Positions 39,324 to 47,668 of a DNA stretch of 64,000 bases are shown here, in pieces (within the stretch, counting starts at the first letter, position 1; every line of letters starts with the position of its first letter). The position numbers and the translations under genes are program-made. Below the pieces are notes generated by a model, which searched no databases, was not told where the DNA came from, and worked only from the letters and a program-made list of their open reading frames with translations. Source of the stretch: an uncultured Roseibium sp. (GTDB lineage Bacteria; Pseudomonadota; Alphaproteobacteria; Rhizobiales; Stappiaceae); contig NZ_OY769915.1 of the NCBI RefSeq assembly GCF_963669205.1, positions 1,772,001-1,836,000 on the forward strand, given 5' to 3'.

Positions 39324-39862
39324 ATTTCGCTACTAGCGTACATCTCGCAGATCGAACTTCCGACGCTCTCACGCACGAAAACACGGTGCTCGGTTCTGGC
39401 ATGAAGAAAGTTTTCAAAAACGCGCAGTTTCCGAGGTTCGCGCATTGAAGAAGCCAAACTCCGTTCGTTATCGAAAGAGCGAGCAAGTAAACGGAAGCAG
39501 AAAACTTGGGTGTTGTTTTTGATACGCCGACTAACCGGAATTGGCGCATAACCGGGCATTCGCTAACTATTTTTTGCGCTTGCCGCGCCATGCAATCAGC
39601 CGCTACGGTTTTGGTGTCTGGTCTCGCTGGTCAGGCGCGATGCAAATAAATGTCCTGGGGGATTTTCCCCCTCGACCTGAGCCGTTCAATCTGCGGCAGG
39701 ATTGGGCGGCTCAATTGTGCCTGGACCAAAATCATTGCCGGCGTTCATAATCGGATCGCAGCCGGTTCTCGTGGCCGTGTTGAACGTCGGGCGAGCATCA
39801 CGAAACCGTCTTCACCGTCGCTGAGGACATCAAGGCCCGCTTCGGGCCGGTCGTTGTCGCTC
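39324..39862. other. Upstream region of the glutamine synthetase III gene
   Basis: No gene is supported. The part nearest the promoter should hold activator sites; GCGC-containing half-site pairs are seen at 39421-39443, but none is a clean NtrC palindrome. The part beyond 39600 looks like decayed coding DNA. Confidence 0.35.
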
Positions 39863-40782
39863 CTAAAGGCGCGTGCGGGACACGGAACACCCCGGCGGCA
39901 AGATACCGAACATGCACCGTTGCCGTTCGACTCCCATACCTTGATAGAGGGCGTGAAGAAACTGATGTGCCGTCGCTGGGTAGTTCGTGAACGGGGACAT
40001 GCGGAAATCGCCTTTGCGAACTCCGGCAACTGCTTCGTAGACCGTCTCGTCTTCTTGCACAGTTGCCATCACCCTTGGGTTTGAAAGTGTCTCGGGATCA
40101 ACGTTCGCGGGGTCATCGGCACTGCTGTCCGGTTTAACACGGAATTGATCTAGCGAGGCGGTCCCAGCCTGTGAGCTTGTCATTCCGGCTGAAGCGCAGC
40201 GGAAGGCCGGAAACCAGTAACCACCGGATTTTCCGTCTTGTTTCAGTCTCTGGCCGCAACGGGTACTGGGTCCCGGTCTTGCCGTTTTCACGGCAAACCG
40301 GGACGACAAATCGGGGGAACAATTCCGTATCCCGATTTGGCGCCGCACGGAATCATGTTGCTTTCTCAACGATATAAGTTCGGCAGTACTTTCCAAACCG
40401 GACAGCAGTGGGTTATCGGAGAGAATGACAAAGTCGGCAAGTTTCCCTGGCTCACAACCTCGGCATGTTCATCTATCCATTGCCTCAAGGTATCCTGCAA
40501 GCTGGCGATATCGCGCACCCGTCCAGGTCAAAGTCCTCGGTATTGTCAACGCGATTGTTTCGCAATCTCATCGAGGCTGCCAACGGCGAGTATGCGTCCG
40601 TCCTGGACAGCCACGGCTTCGGCCCGCGGCATGGCGTCGTTTATCGTCAAGTTAGGCCCGCCGGCATAAATGGTGTTGGCGGTCTCTTGAGCGATAGCAG
40701 GCAATGTCTGAAGTGCGACGGACGCTATCCCGCCAAGGATCGAATGTTTGCCGAGTTGATGAGGGGTCGCACGCCTGCTCAA
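39863..40782 (-). pseudogene. YtcJ-like amidohydrolase, internally deleted and interrupted by a MITE
   Basis: The 5' part (40782 down to ~40546) encodes an exported YtcJ-type N-terminus: LGGIASVALQTLPAIAQ, then NTIYAGGPNLTINDAMPRAE and AVAVQDGRILAVGSLDEI. A stop and a frameshift follow. Nearly the whole catalytic barrel is missing, and the frame continues with QGNLPTLSFSDNP, cut by the 291-bp element. Removing the element and one 9-bp duplication joins SDNP to ANVDPETLSNPRVMATVQED and ETVYE in one frame, the usual YtcJ C-terminus. Not functional. Tail residues beyond that are unassigned. Confidence 0.7.
40120..40410. mobile_element. 291-bp MITE, copy A
   Basis: 16-bp terminal inverted repeats CACTGCTGTCCGGTTT; imperfect 9-bp target duplication GGTCATCGG (40111-40119) and GGTTATCGG (40411-40419). 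It has the same length as copy B at 43720 and is about 90% identical to it by eye. A central hairpin at 40272-40302 has arms CCGGT/ACCGG and TTGCCG/CGGCAA. No coding capacity. Inserted in the C-terminal codons of a YtcJ-like pseudogene. Confidence 0.9.
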
Positions 40783-40914
40783 AGGAAATCTGTGCGGCAG
40801 ATTTACTGCAGGAATTCAGAGCCTTACGTGCCAAGACTGCCTCCTAAAAGACAGTCTTGAATCACAGCTGGATTGATTTGAAAACCAGTTTTGTCAACGG
40901 GACCTTGAGAACTG

Positions 40915-41556
40915 CTAGGTCTTTCGCCGAAGGGCAGCAAGGCCGCCAAGCCCTGCAAGGAGAAGCCATCCTGCCGCAGGCAGAGGAACCGGGGTCGGGT
41001 TCGTCACACTTTCGCTATTCAGAGCAGCCGTGTCCCAAACTGTACTGAACGTCCCTCCTCTAAGCAGGTAGATGGTATCACTGACACGTGCACCATCTGC
41101 GAAGCCCAGATCCGAGAGGTCAAAAAGCTGAGCGGTAAAAAAGAAAGGTGTGGGGTTTGCAGGATCAGAGGGAGCTATGAATTCACCAAACCTTCCTTGA
41201 ATATTTGGGGAGGTGAAGAAATCGCTTCCAGCCGCAAGATTGACAACGTTATTGTTTGTGTTGGTAAAGACGACCAGATCGTCTCCTGGTCCGTTGATTA
41301 GAAAATTGTCGGTGAAAATCAGTTCGACAAAGGAACTGTTGAGGTTCGCAGCGGTCCCAAAGTCACCATCTGCAGCGCCGCCAGGATTTGTTGCCGGAGA
41401 CGTACTGCTCCCCGGTACAGATACACCTGGAACCACAACGGCATCGTCTGCAAATGCATCGTTTTCAAATGTAAATGTCCCAATCGTCACCGCATTGGCG
41501 GCCGATCCGAGTGGTATCACGGCCATTACAACTAATAACTGAAGCACTTTCTTCAT
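40915..41556 (-). CDS. VPLPA-CTERM (exosortase-sorted) surface protein
   Basis: 213 residues. N-terminal signal peptide (1-22, ending SAANA), a 160-residue Asn/Asp/Thr-rich beta-type mature part with no named domain, and a C-terminal sorting tail: PVPLPAAGWLLLAGLGGLAA followed by LRRKT. VPLPA-CTERM tails are recognised by exosortase/archaeosortase-type enzymes and direct proteins to the outer surface or matrix (known). ATG 41556 has GGAGGG 7 bases upstream. No exosortase gene is in the window. Lower GC content than the core genes. Confidence 0.88.
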   Translation of the reverse strand: MKKVLQLLVVMAVIPLGSAANAVTIGTFTFENDAFADDAVVVPGVSVPGSSTSPATNPGGAADGDFGTAANLNSSFVELIFTDNFLINGPGDDLVVFTNTNNNVVNLAAGSDFFTSPNIQGRFGEFIAPSDPANPTPFFFTAQLFDLSDLGFADGARVSDTIYLLRGGTFSTVWDTAALNSESVTNPTPVPLPAAGWLLLAGLGGLAALRRKT

Positions 41557-41893
41557 ATTTCCCTCCAAAAATTCAGCCAAAATATAAGTAAATTTTCACA
41601 CCAATATTCGTGAGAAAGAAACTCAGGAAAACGCCAAAATACCCTCGTTTCCTGCCGAAAAAGGGCGCGATGTTCACGTGGCACTCGCTCCAATTGTAGG
41701 GAGGTCTGGTTGCGCGCCATTGTCGCAGGATTAATCCGGAGCCAGACGCGCAATCTGGATTTATCCAGAGCGGTTCAAGTTTAGATGGGATCCTTTGACC
41801 GGAGAGATTTTTGTTTCTGGCAAGGCGGCTCGACCGCATTGGTGGAGCCAGGTTTTCAAAGCTCTGCAACAAAGTATCCGGGCAAATTCACTC
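41557..41893. other. Promoter-side gap of the VPLPA-CTERM gene
   Basis: No gene is supported. AT-rich next to the start codon, then degenerate DNA running into the TA-flanked element. Confidence 0.35.
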
Positions 41894-41895
41894 TA

Positions 41896-42065
41896 GGGTA
41901 TGGACCCATAAATGAAGCCATTTTGCCGTCCTTCGGATTTGGCCGTTTTGGCCATCCACCACGTCGCGAAAGGCTTGAAAATGAACCACATTTCCTGCGC
42001 TTTCGCTCCTCGCAGCTGGTCAAAACGATCCAAACCAAATTGACTTCATTTATGAGTCCGTACCC
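41896..42065. mobile_element. 170-bp copy of the TA-flanked inverted-repeat element
   Basis: Ends GGGTATGGACCCATAAATGA (41896) and the inverted TCATTTATGAGTCCGTACCC (to 42065), with TA outside both. It aligns over most of its length with 2970-3233, lacking about 94 internal bases after the left end. No coding capacity. The right flank (42066-42105) repeats fragments of the terminal sequence. Confidence 0.82.
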
Positions 42066-42132
42066 TAGGGTACGGCCTCATTTATGAGGGTATGGCCTAG
42101 ACGAGCCTACTTGAATTTGGCACTTTGAAAGC

Positions 42133-43149
42133 ATGCCCTCGGATTCTGCCAAATCGTGTCACGTGATAGTGCTGGTCGTATTTCCGGATGCGATACATTT
42201 GGACGTTGCCGGACCTATGCAGGTCTTTTCATTGGCACACCGTTACAAGGCGGAATGCTATGACATAGTCCTGGTTTCGTCTGAAGGTGGGCTTCAGCGG
42301 ATGGATACGGGTGTCTTGCTCGATACGCAGCCAATCGATCAGTGGCGCGGCAAGGACATAGACACGCTTTTGATCGCCGGTGGTTTTGGTGCTCAAACGG
42401 CGGCGCAAGACGCAGATTTGATTGCGAAAATAGTCGACCTTGCAGGCAACTCTAAACGAATTGGGTCGATATGCACTGGAGCGTTGATTCTAGCTGCAAC
42501 CGGTTTGCTTGACGGTCGACCAGCGGTCACCCACTGGAGTTTTTGCGACCGACTGGCCTCACAGTACCCCAATGTCAGACTTGAACCTAACCGTATCTAT
42601 ACGAAAGATGGGAGGATTTGGACGTCTGCTGGGGTGACGGCCGGTATCGATATGGCTCTGGCAATGATTGCTGATGACGTCGGGCACAATTCTGCAATGA
42701 GAATTGCAAAAATGTTGGTCGTGTTTTTGGCGCGCCCGGGAGGCCAGTCCCAGTTCAGCTCCCTGCTTCAAAACCAGATCAGCGATTCAGAAGGCCAATT
42801 CGATGAGCTCCACGCTTGGATTGTGGATAATCTTGACAGGGATTTGCGGATTGGTGTCCTGGCCAAATATGTCGGGATGAGTCCACGCAATTTTGCGCGA
42901 GTATATCGTTTGAAAACAAAGCGCACGCCAGCCAAATCCGTTGAGCTCTTTCGCGTAGCCGCTGCGCGCAACCTGTTGGAACAAACGGCATTGCCTATAT
43001 CCCAAGTCGCCCGGCAAGTCGGTTTCGAGGACGACGAACGCCTTCGCCGAGCCATGCGCCGGTTGATTGGGATCTCGCCGAAGCAATGCCGCGAAAGGTT
43101 TGGTGGTGGCGAGGCTCAAGGTGTCATCGCGTCACACGCACAAGATTAG
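42133..43149 (+). CDS. GlxA-family transcriptional regulator (DJ-1/PfpI + AraC HTH)
   Basis: 338 residues. Residues ~8-190 are a DJ-1/PfpI-type domain (VIVLVVFPDAIHLDVAGPMQ, LLIAGGFGAQ, IGSICTGALILAATGLLDG with the nucleophile-elbow Cys). Residues ~230-330 hold two AraC-type helix-turn-helix motifs (RIGVLAKYVGMSPRNFARVY; ISQVARQVGFEDDERLRRAM). This architecture is typical of GlxA-like regulators of amino-acid or quaternary-amine metabolism. No obvious target gene is adjacent. Less GC-rich than the core genes. Confidence 0.88.
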   Translation: MPSDSAKSCHVIVLVVFPDAIHLDVAGPMQVFSLAHRYKAECYDIVLVSSEGGLQRMDTGVLLDTQPIDQWRGKDIDTLLIAGGFGAQTAAQDADLIAKIVDLAGNSKRIGSICTGALILAATGLLDGRPAVTHWSFCDRLASQYPNVRLEPNRIYTKDGRIWTSAGVTAGIDMALAMIADDVGHNSAMRIAKMLVVFLARPGGQSQFSSLLQNQISDSEGQFDELHAWIVDNLDRDLRIGVLAKYVGMSPRNFARVYRLKTKRTPAKSVELFRVAAARNLLEQTALPISQVARQVGFEDDERLRRAMRRLIGISPKQCRERFGGGEAQGVIASHAQD

Positions 43150-43164
43150 AGGCAGTCGGCTGCT

Positions 43165-43320
43165 TTGTGTCATACCCTATCCCGGAGGGACGCAGAAACG
43201 GCTTCGGCCTGCTGCGTCAATGCGCTCTACCGGGCACAAAGCCCGCTTTTCGCACTTTTGCTTGCATCCCATCGCCGTTTGCCGCGCCATTGCGACCTGG
43301 TTTTTGAAGGTATGGTCAAG
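43165..43320 (-). repeat. Possible strongly diverged relative of the TA-flanked element
   Basis: The stretch GACCGGGCATAAAGCCCGCT-like core (here CTACCGGGCACAAAGCCCGC, plus strand) matches the inner part of the element at 2970 in reverse orientation, with weak similarity on both sides. Ends are not recognisable. Confidence 0.35.
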
Positions 43321-43400
43321 TTGTAGAATCTAAGAAGGTTGTTCATTCGCTTTGAAGTCTTGAGACAGGTTGGTGACCAAACACAATCAGTTTCAGGATC

Positions 43401-43710
43401 GATGGAACGAACAACCAGCACAAGAATGCCTGCACGTGTTTTTACCGTCGAGAACAGATCGTTGAACGCTATCAGTACGGGGACAAGGCACAGACTATTG
43501 CGGCTGCGTTCGGGATATCCGTGCGCACGGTCTACAAGTGGCTGAAGCGGTTTTGCGAGCATGGCTCCCGCGGACTGATTGCCCGTTCAAGCGCACCTGG
43601 AACCTGCTCCAATGCGTATATGGCCGGATGGCGGGACCTGATCGTGCGGCTGCGCCTCATTGGAAGATCAATAAACGACTGCCGCTGGATTCAGGTCGAA
43701 AGCCAACGCT
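43401..43710 (+). pseudogene. IS481-family transposase, N-terminal remnant
   Basis: In one frame: NQHKNA at the position of the usual MNxHKNA start, then REQIVERYQYGDKAQTIAAA, FGISVRTVYKWLKRFCEHG and LIARSSAP, the helix-turn-helix region of IS481 transposases. The start codon is lost and only about 100 residues remain before the similarity fades. The MITE copy at 43720 begins 10 bases further on. Confidence 0.65.
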
Positions 43711-43719
43711 GATCGGAAC

Positions 43720-44010
43720 CACTGCTGTCCGGTTTAACTCGGACTTGATCTAGCGAGGCGATCCCAGCCTATGAGCTTGTCATTCCGGCTGAAGCGCAGC
43801 GGAAGGCCGGAAGCCAGTAATCATCTGATTTTCCGTCTTGTTTCAGTCTCTGGCCACAACGGGTACTGGGTCCCGGTCTTGCCGCGCGTGCGGCAAACCG
43901 GGACGACAAATCGGGGGAACAATTCCGTATCCCGGTTTGGCGCCGCACGGAACTATGCCGTTTTCTCAACGACATAAGTTCGACAGTACTTTCTAAACCG
44001 GACAGCAATG
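43720..44010. mobile_element. 291-bp MITE, copy B
   Basis: Terminal inverted repeats CACTGCTGTCCGGTTTA and its inverse with one mismatch (CCATTGCTGTCCGGTTTA at the right end). Perfect 9-bp target duplication GATCGGAAC at 43711-43719 and 44011-44019. Exactly the same length as copy A. Central hairpin at 43872-43902 keeps the arms but has a different loop (CGCGTG instead of TTTTCA). No coding capacity. Confidence 0.93.
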
Positions 44011-44029
44011 GATCGGAACAGGGATCAAA

Positions 44030-44218
44030 TCAGACTTTTGTCGCCGATGGGATCAACGATCGCATGAAATCACGAATGATCCCGTTGATGACACGGTCGT
44101 CTCTCTGGTCGGCAAAGAGCGCATTGGCTAAAAGGTCAGTTGTGAAAACCGGTCTTTGAGAACGCCAGCGCTCAACATTGCGCAATCCAATTTCCCGCAA
44201 GCGTTCCAGATCCGCCAA
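44030..44218 (-). CDS. Hypothetical small protein or gene remnant
   Basis: 62 residues from a TTG, no ATG in frame near the start. Contains LREIGLRNVERWRSQRPVFT and ends IRDFMRSLIPSATKV, which looks protein-like, but no family was recognised. It lies between the MITE and rpsU. May be the end of a decayed gene. Confidence 0.3.
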   Translation of the reverse strand: MADLERLREIGLRNVERWRSQRPVFTTDLLANALFADQRDDRVINGIIRDFMRSLIPSATKV

Positions 44219-44251
44219 ACATCCCGTAAGCTTGGTAACGCGAGATAGCTG

Positions 44252-44500
44252 TCAGCCGCGTCCGCGACCAGCAGGGGCTTCCCGTTTCTTCATCGGAAGC
44301 AGACCTTCGCGCTGGGCGAGCTTGCGCGCCGCCTTGCGGTTTCGCCGGATGGCTTCACCCTTTTCGCGAGCGCGTTTTTCAGATGGCTTTTCATAGGCCC
44401 GTTTGGCCTTCATTTCCCGAAAAAGACCTTCCCGTTGTAGCTTCTTTTTAAGGACCCGAAGCGCTTTGTCCACGTCATTGTTGCGTACAAAAACTTGCAA
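44252..44500 (-). CDS. rpsU: 30S ribosomal protein S21
   Basis: 82 residues: MQVFVRNNDVDKALRVLKKK, then REGLFREMKAKRAYEKPSEK and a basic tail, typical of S21. The only fitting start is TTG 44500, with GGAAA upstream, an unusual start for a ribosomal protein. S21 joins the 30S platform near the anti-Shine-Dalgarno region. Many alphaproteobacteria have more than one rpsU, so this may be the accessory, cold-associated copy (inference from nearby cold-shock gene). Confidence 0.92.
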   Translation of the reverse strand: MQVFVRNNDVDKALRVLKKKLQREGLFREMKAKRAYEKPSEKRAREKGEAIRRNRKAARKLAQREGLLPMKKREAPAGRGRG

Positions 44501-44582
44501 TTGATTTCCAATTCTTACTGGCGGATTCGTTTGATTCTCGCGACTGACATCTCATGTTCTTCAAGTAATCAAGATAGGTTTG

Positions 44583-44744
44583 CTATTCGCTCTTTGCGGG
44601 GCTTTCGACTTCTCCCGCATCCTGCGGTCCAGCCTTGCGAGCCTCCGCTTTTTCAGTTTTGGCTTTCAGGCGTTCTGCCTTCTTGGCGGCTTTCAACTTG
44701 ACCCGCTCGGACCGCTCAAAACTGTAGTTGGGCTTCCGTGGCAT
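44583..44744 (-). CDS. Small basic conserved protein next to rpsU
   Basis: 53 residues beginning MPRKPNYSFERSERVKLKAA and rich in Lys/Ala/Glu (KKAERLKAKTEKAEARKAG), a single charged helix. AAGGATAGG precedes the ATG. This small protein type is common beside rpsU in alphaproteobacteria; function unknown. Confidence 0.75.
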   Translation of the reverse strand: MPRKPNYSFERSERVKLKAAKKAERLKAKTEKAEARKAGPQDAGEVESPAKSE

Positions 44745-44767
44745 GATTGACCTATCCTTTTGTCCTC

Positions 44768-45032
44768 TTACCCGAGGGTTTTCCGGTTTTGCTTTCGCGT
44801 GAACTTACGAAGCATGCTTGTGCCATCACTAGCGGCACCCATTAACGATCGCCGTCCTTCCGGATTGTCCGAGAACGGCAGACGGAAAGCCATGATCTTT
44901 CCAGTTACCATCAGGCCAATGCCGGGCGAGTGCGTACCCTGGCGTTGATTTGGTGTAGTTTGCCTCACGCAAAGCGCGCAGCTGCCTCTCGGACAGGCCG
45001 AGGTCGGCGATAGTGCTTACAGCCAAATTCAC
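44768..45032 (-). pseudogene. DEAD-box RNA helicase, N-terminal remnant
   Basis: One frame gives STIADLGLSERQLRALREAN and YTKSTP, the Q-motif region of DEAD-box helicases. After a frameshift the other frame gives GIGLMVTGKIMAFRLPFSD, a decayed form of the Walker A segment (GIAxTGTGKTAAFxLP). About 400 downstream residues are missing. Helicase, rpsU and csp genes often occur together in a cold-response group, so this looks like a lost member. Confidence 0.55.
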
Positions 45033-45553
45033 TTTTCCCTATACACCGGCCGCTCGGAACTGGACTCCGACAGGAATTTTATCCGCGACGTCATCCACGC
45101 GCTTCTGGAACTGACGGATTGACTTCCGGTTCCTCAAACGATCTCACCGTATGACTGGGAACGAAACGAGACCCCTTTTGAAGCCAACCCCATTGTGGAC
45201 TTTCGCCCTGAATATGCAAGGAAATTGTGTAAGTAAAGAAAGTAGATTAACCGATGGAGAGGTCAGTTTTATTTCGGATTATAGAATAAAAAACAAGATA
45301 ACTTAACTATTAGCTAATTCTCAATAAGAAATATCCAAAAAATCATTTTAAGAATTGCTCTGAAAAAAAAGAAAATTGGGACGCCGAATAGCAAGGAGCG
45401 CATCAATCACGTTCACACAGCGCTTTGGGCCACCGCCCGCCAGCGTCGGAAAACATCGGCCAGATGGGCCACGGCACATGGGTTCTCACCCTTTGAAAGG
45501 GTCCGAACTGAGTGCGAATTTTTGTTCCATTTCTGATGAAAGAAGACTTCCCG
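45033..45553. other. Degenerate stretch with an AT-rich core
   Basis: No intact gene. A plus-strand coding-like relic at about 45040-45236 (frames YTGRSELDSDRNFIRDVIHA and WERNETPFEANPIVDFRPEY) was not recognised. 45240-45370 is strikingly AT-rich for this genome. Confidence 0.4.
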
Positions 45554-45744
45554 ATGCCGAACAAACGGTTTTCAGATGAGATGACCGCGTTTGCGTTGAG
45601 GCAAGCGGAAACCGGCACAGTGTTTGGCGAGAATTGTCGGAAGATGTGTATTGCCGAGGCAACTTTCTATCGTTGGATGTCCTCACCGGAATGGGCGTTG
45701 CGGAGATATGGCGGCTTGAGCAATTCGAATACGCGGCTCATACA
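45554..45744 (+). pseudogene. IS3-family transposase OrfA, truncated
   Basis: MPNKRFSDEMTAFALRQAET, then CRKMCIAEATFYRWM, is the start of an IS3-family OrfA (HTH_Tnp_1). A frameshift near 45690 moves the continuation VAEIWRLEQFE (expected VAEIRRLKQLE) to another frame, then the similarity ends. No OrfB is present. Confidence 0.7.
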
Positions 45745-45745
45745 C

Positions 45746-45985
45746 TCAGTATTTGACCTTTGATTTGCTATCCGTCCTCTTTTTCCGCGTGTTCCCTGTT
45801 TTGGCAAGCAGCGAATTTTCTTCCAACGCGAGCCGGGCAGCCCTGAGCTTCGCGGTCTTGAGACGTCGCTGCTCCACCTCTGTTTGTGCGATCTCTGATG
45901 AGATTCGTCTGGTCACTTCGGCCTTGGTGTCAGCGTTCATCCGCTGAGTTTTGCCTAGATTGCTGCGTTTGTTCGCGGAGGTCAT
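45746..45985 (-). CDS. Small conserved-type hypothetical protein
   Basis: 79 residues, charged and helical (EVTRRISSEIAQTEVEQRRL, RAARLALEE), Lys-rich C-terminus. TTGAGGAAG precedes ATG 45985 at 8 bases, supporting translation. No domain recognised. It is directly downstream of the cold-shock gene's terminator. Confidence 0.5.
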   Translation of the reverse strand: MTSANKRSNLGKTQRMNADTKAEVTRRISSEIAQTEVEQRRLKTAKLRAARLALEENSLLAKTGNTRKKRTDSKSKVKY

Positions 45986-46015
45986 TGTTTTCGCTTCCTC
46001 AAGTGTCCGGAATGC

Positions 46016-46043
46016 AAAAAAGGCCGGGTTTTGCCCGACCTTT
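46016..46043 (-). terminator. Rho-independent terminator of the cold-shock gene
   Basis: Minus strand GGTCGGGC-AAAA-CCCGGCC (one internal mismatch) followed by six T, 59 bases after the csp stop codon. Confidence 0.85.
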
Positions 46044-46101
46044 CCACCTATCCTTCACGGTCCTTGCCAGTACATCCGTGGTCAAGGACCGGGGACAAGA
46101 A

Positions 46102-46311
46102 TCAGGCTTCGCTCAAATTGTCTGCGGAAGACTTGCCGGAGCGGCTGTCCTCGACCACGTCAAAGTTGACTTTTTGGCCTTCGACAAGCGATTGCATTCC
46201 GGCGCGTTCGACGGCTGAAATGTGGACGAAAATGTCCTTGGCACCGTCTTCTGGCTGGATAAATCCATAGCCTTTTGCAGAGTTGAAGAATTTCACTGTT
46301 CCGATGGTCAT
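46102..46311 (-). CDS. Cold-shock protein (CspA family)
   Basis: 69 residues, one OB-fold cold-shock domain: RNP1 KGYGFIQPE and RNP2 DIFVHISAVE intact, start MTIGTVKFFNSAKGYGF, and a C-terminus slightly diverged (DNLSEA). GGAAG lies 5 bases before the ATG. Binds single-stranded RNA/DNA as an RNA chaperone. The ~150 bases upstream are free of genes, compatible with the long 5' leader typical of cold-induced csp genes. Confidence 0.95.
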   Translation of the reverse strand: MTIGTVKFFNSAKGYGFIQPEDGAKDIFVHISAVERAGMQSLVEGQKVNFDVVEDSRSGKSSADNLSEA

Positions 46312-46909
46312 AACGACTTCCTTTCAATCGGTCATGAGAACATGCGCGGTGAGCGTCGAAGCACACCGCAGCGAATAGGTCGACGTTGAGAGGGAAGATC
46401 GTTCGAGGCGCCGTGTGCGCAGAAACAAAGTTCGTCAGGCAAGATCGATGGGCGTTATGTAGGTGCGAAACGCGGTCGAAACAAGGCCGCTCAAAAGGTT
46501 TTTTTGCAAATGGCGCAGAGCAGAGCTGGATAGGCCGCGCCGGCGCAACTCCTCGGTGGACTTGCCACGTTTCAGCGGAGAGCTGTGAGCTCACTTTCCC
46601 ACCCACGATCTCGAACCGTGTAGAGCGCTGGTTAAGGGGCTTCTCGACCCCGACGTTTCGGCCGGCATTCCGGGCCGGTTGAACATCTGCTTCGATGACT
46701 TTTTTGGACGGGCCCGGACAGTCCCCTTCGCCCGTTTCAGCCGTTCCTGCAAACCGCACCAAACGTCCGCTCTCTACCCAAGTTGGACGTCCAAAGTCTG
46801 GTGGAAGCATGGCCGCACAACCAGAAAAGAACGCCCAATTTGGCATCGTTTTGGTTCGCATAAGCTATCTTGGAGATGGGCGGCGCTGCGGTGAACCTGA
46901 CCTGGACAC
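46312..46909. other. Upstream region of the cold-shock gene
   Basis: Likely promoter and long leader of the csp gene in 46312-46480. The remainder carries a long minus-strand open frame overlapping csp, judged spurious. No other gene is supported. Confidence 0.4.
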
Positions 46910-47668
46910 CTAAGCAGATTCCCAATGAACGATCTTGGAGCCGGCATAGACGAAGAAGGCATCCAGCAGCGCGCCGAGTATACCGAGCTGGATGAGGCCG
47001 ACGAACATCCGGTCGACCTGGAAATACTGGCGCGCCTCTTCTAGCCGGTAACCGATGCCTGCTGACGAACCGGTAAGTTCCGCCGCGACGAGGCTCAGGA
47101 AGGCGAGGGCGGCGCCGAAGCGAAGCCCTGCAAAGATATGAGGGGCCGCTGCCGGCACGACGATCTCGAAAAACTCCCGCCACCAGGGCGCGCCGAGCGA
47201 ACGCGACGCGCGGATAAAGGTTTCCGGCACGTGTTCCATGCCGTGGTGGGTCGCGAGCCAGACGGCCAGGAAGACGGTGTAGGCGATGACGAAATACTTG
47301 GATTCCTCGCCAATGCCGAACCAGACGATGGCGATCGGCACGAGGGCGATCGCGGGGATCGGCCTCAGGATGTTGAAGAACGGATAGACGACGAGCTGCA
47401 CGACCGCGACGCGCGAAGTCAGGATCCCCATGAGAACGCCCAGCGTCGCGCCCAGTCCGAAACCGACCGCAGCGCGGGACACGGATGTTTTCAGGTCTTT
47501 CAACAGCACCCCGTCGTTGAACAGCTTGACGGAAGCCGCAGCGACCTCGAAGGGGCCGGGGAAGAGGTTCCGGTTGGTGAAACCGAACATGTGCGCGAAC
47601 TGCCAGACCGCGATCACGAAGACGATGGAAACGAAGGGGCGGAATGGGCCTAGATCGATCTGTTTCAT
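46910..47668 (-). CDS. SsuC/TauC-type ABC transporter permease
   Basis: 252 residues from ATG 47668; longer frames lack family signal. About six membrane helices. The EAA-type coupling loop is visible as ASRSLGAPWWREFFEIVVPA (about residue 159), preceded by NILRPIPAIALVPIAIVWFG, both typical of nitrate/taurine/sulfonate permeases. It is transcribed away from the ATPase and binding-protein genes, an unusual split around a shared intergenic region. Works with them to import a small anion or ring compound. Confidence 0.9.
   Translation of the reverse strand: MKQIDLGPFRPFVSIVFVIAVWQFAHMFGFTNRNLFPGPFEVAAASVKLFNDGVLLKDLKTSVSRAAVGFGLGATLGVLMGILTSRVAVVQLVVYPFFNILRPIPAIALVPIAIVWFGIGEESKYFVIAYTVFLAVWLATHHGMEHVPETFIRASRSLGAPWWREFFEIVVPAAAPHIFAGLRFGAALAFLSLVAAELTGSSAGIGYRLEEARQYFQVDRMFVGLIQLGILGALLDAFFVYAGSKIVHWESA

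Noticed and set aside
39373..39390. NtrC site GCAC...GGTGC upstream of the glutamine synthetase III promoter
   Set aside because: The half-sites are two bases further apart than the NtrC consensus, so it was not called.
39863..40782. A functional YtcJ amidohydrolase
   Set aside because: Stops, a frameshift, loss of the catalytic barrel and a MITE insertion are visible.
43401..44019. The MITE and the IS481 remnant as one complete insertion sequence
   Set aside because: The 9-bp duplication and inverted repeats bound only 43720-44010; the transposase relic lies outside these ends.
46160..46861. 233-residue minus-strand open frame overlapping the csp gene
   Set aside because: It overlaps a certain cold-shock gene in another frame and its expected leader, with no domain or ribosome site.
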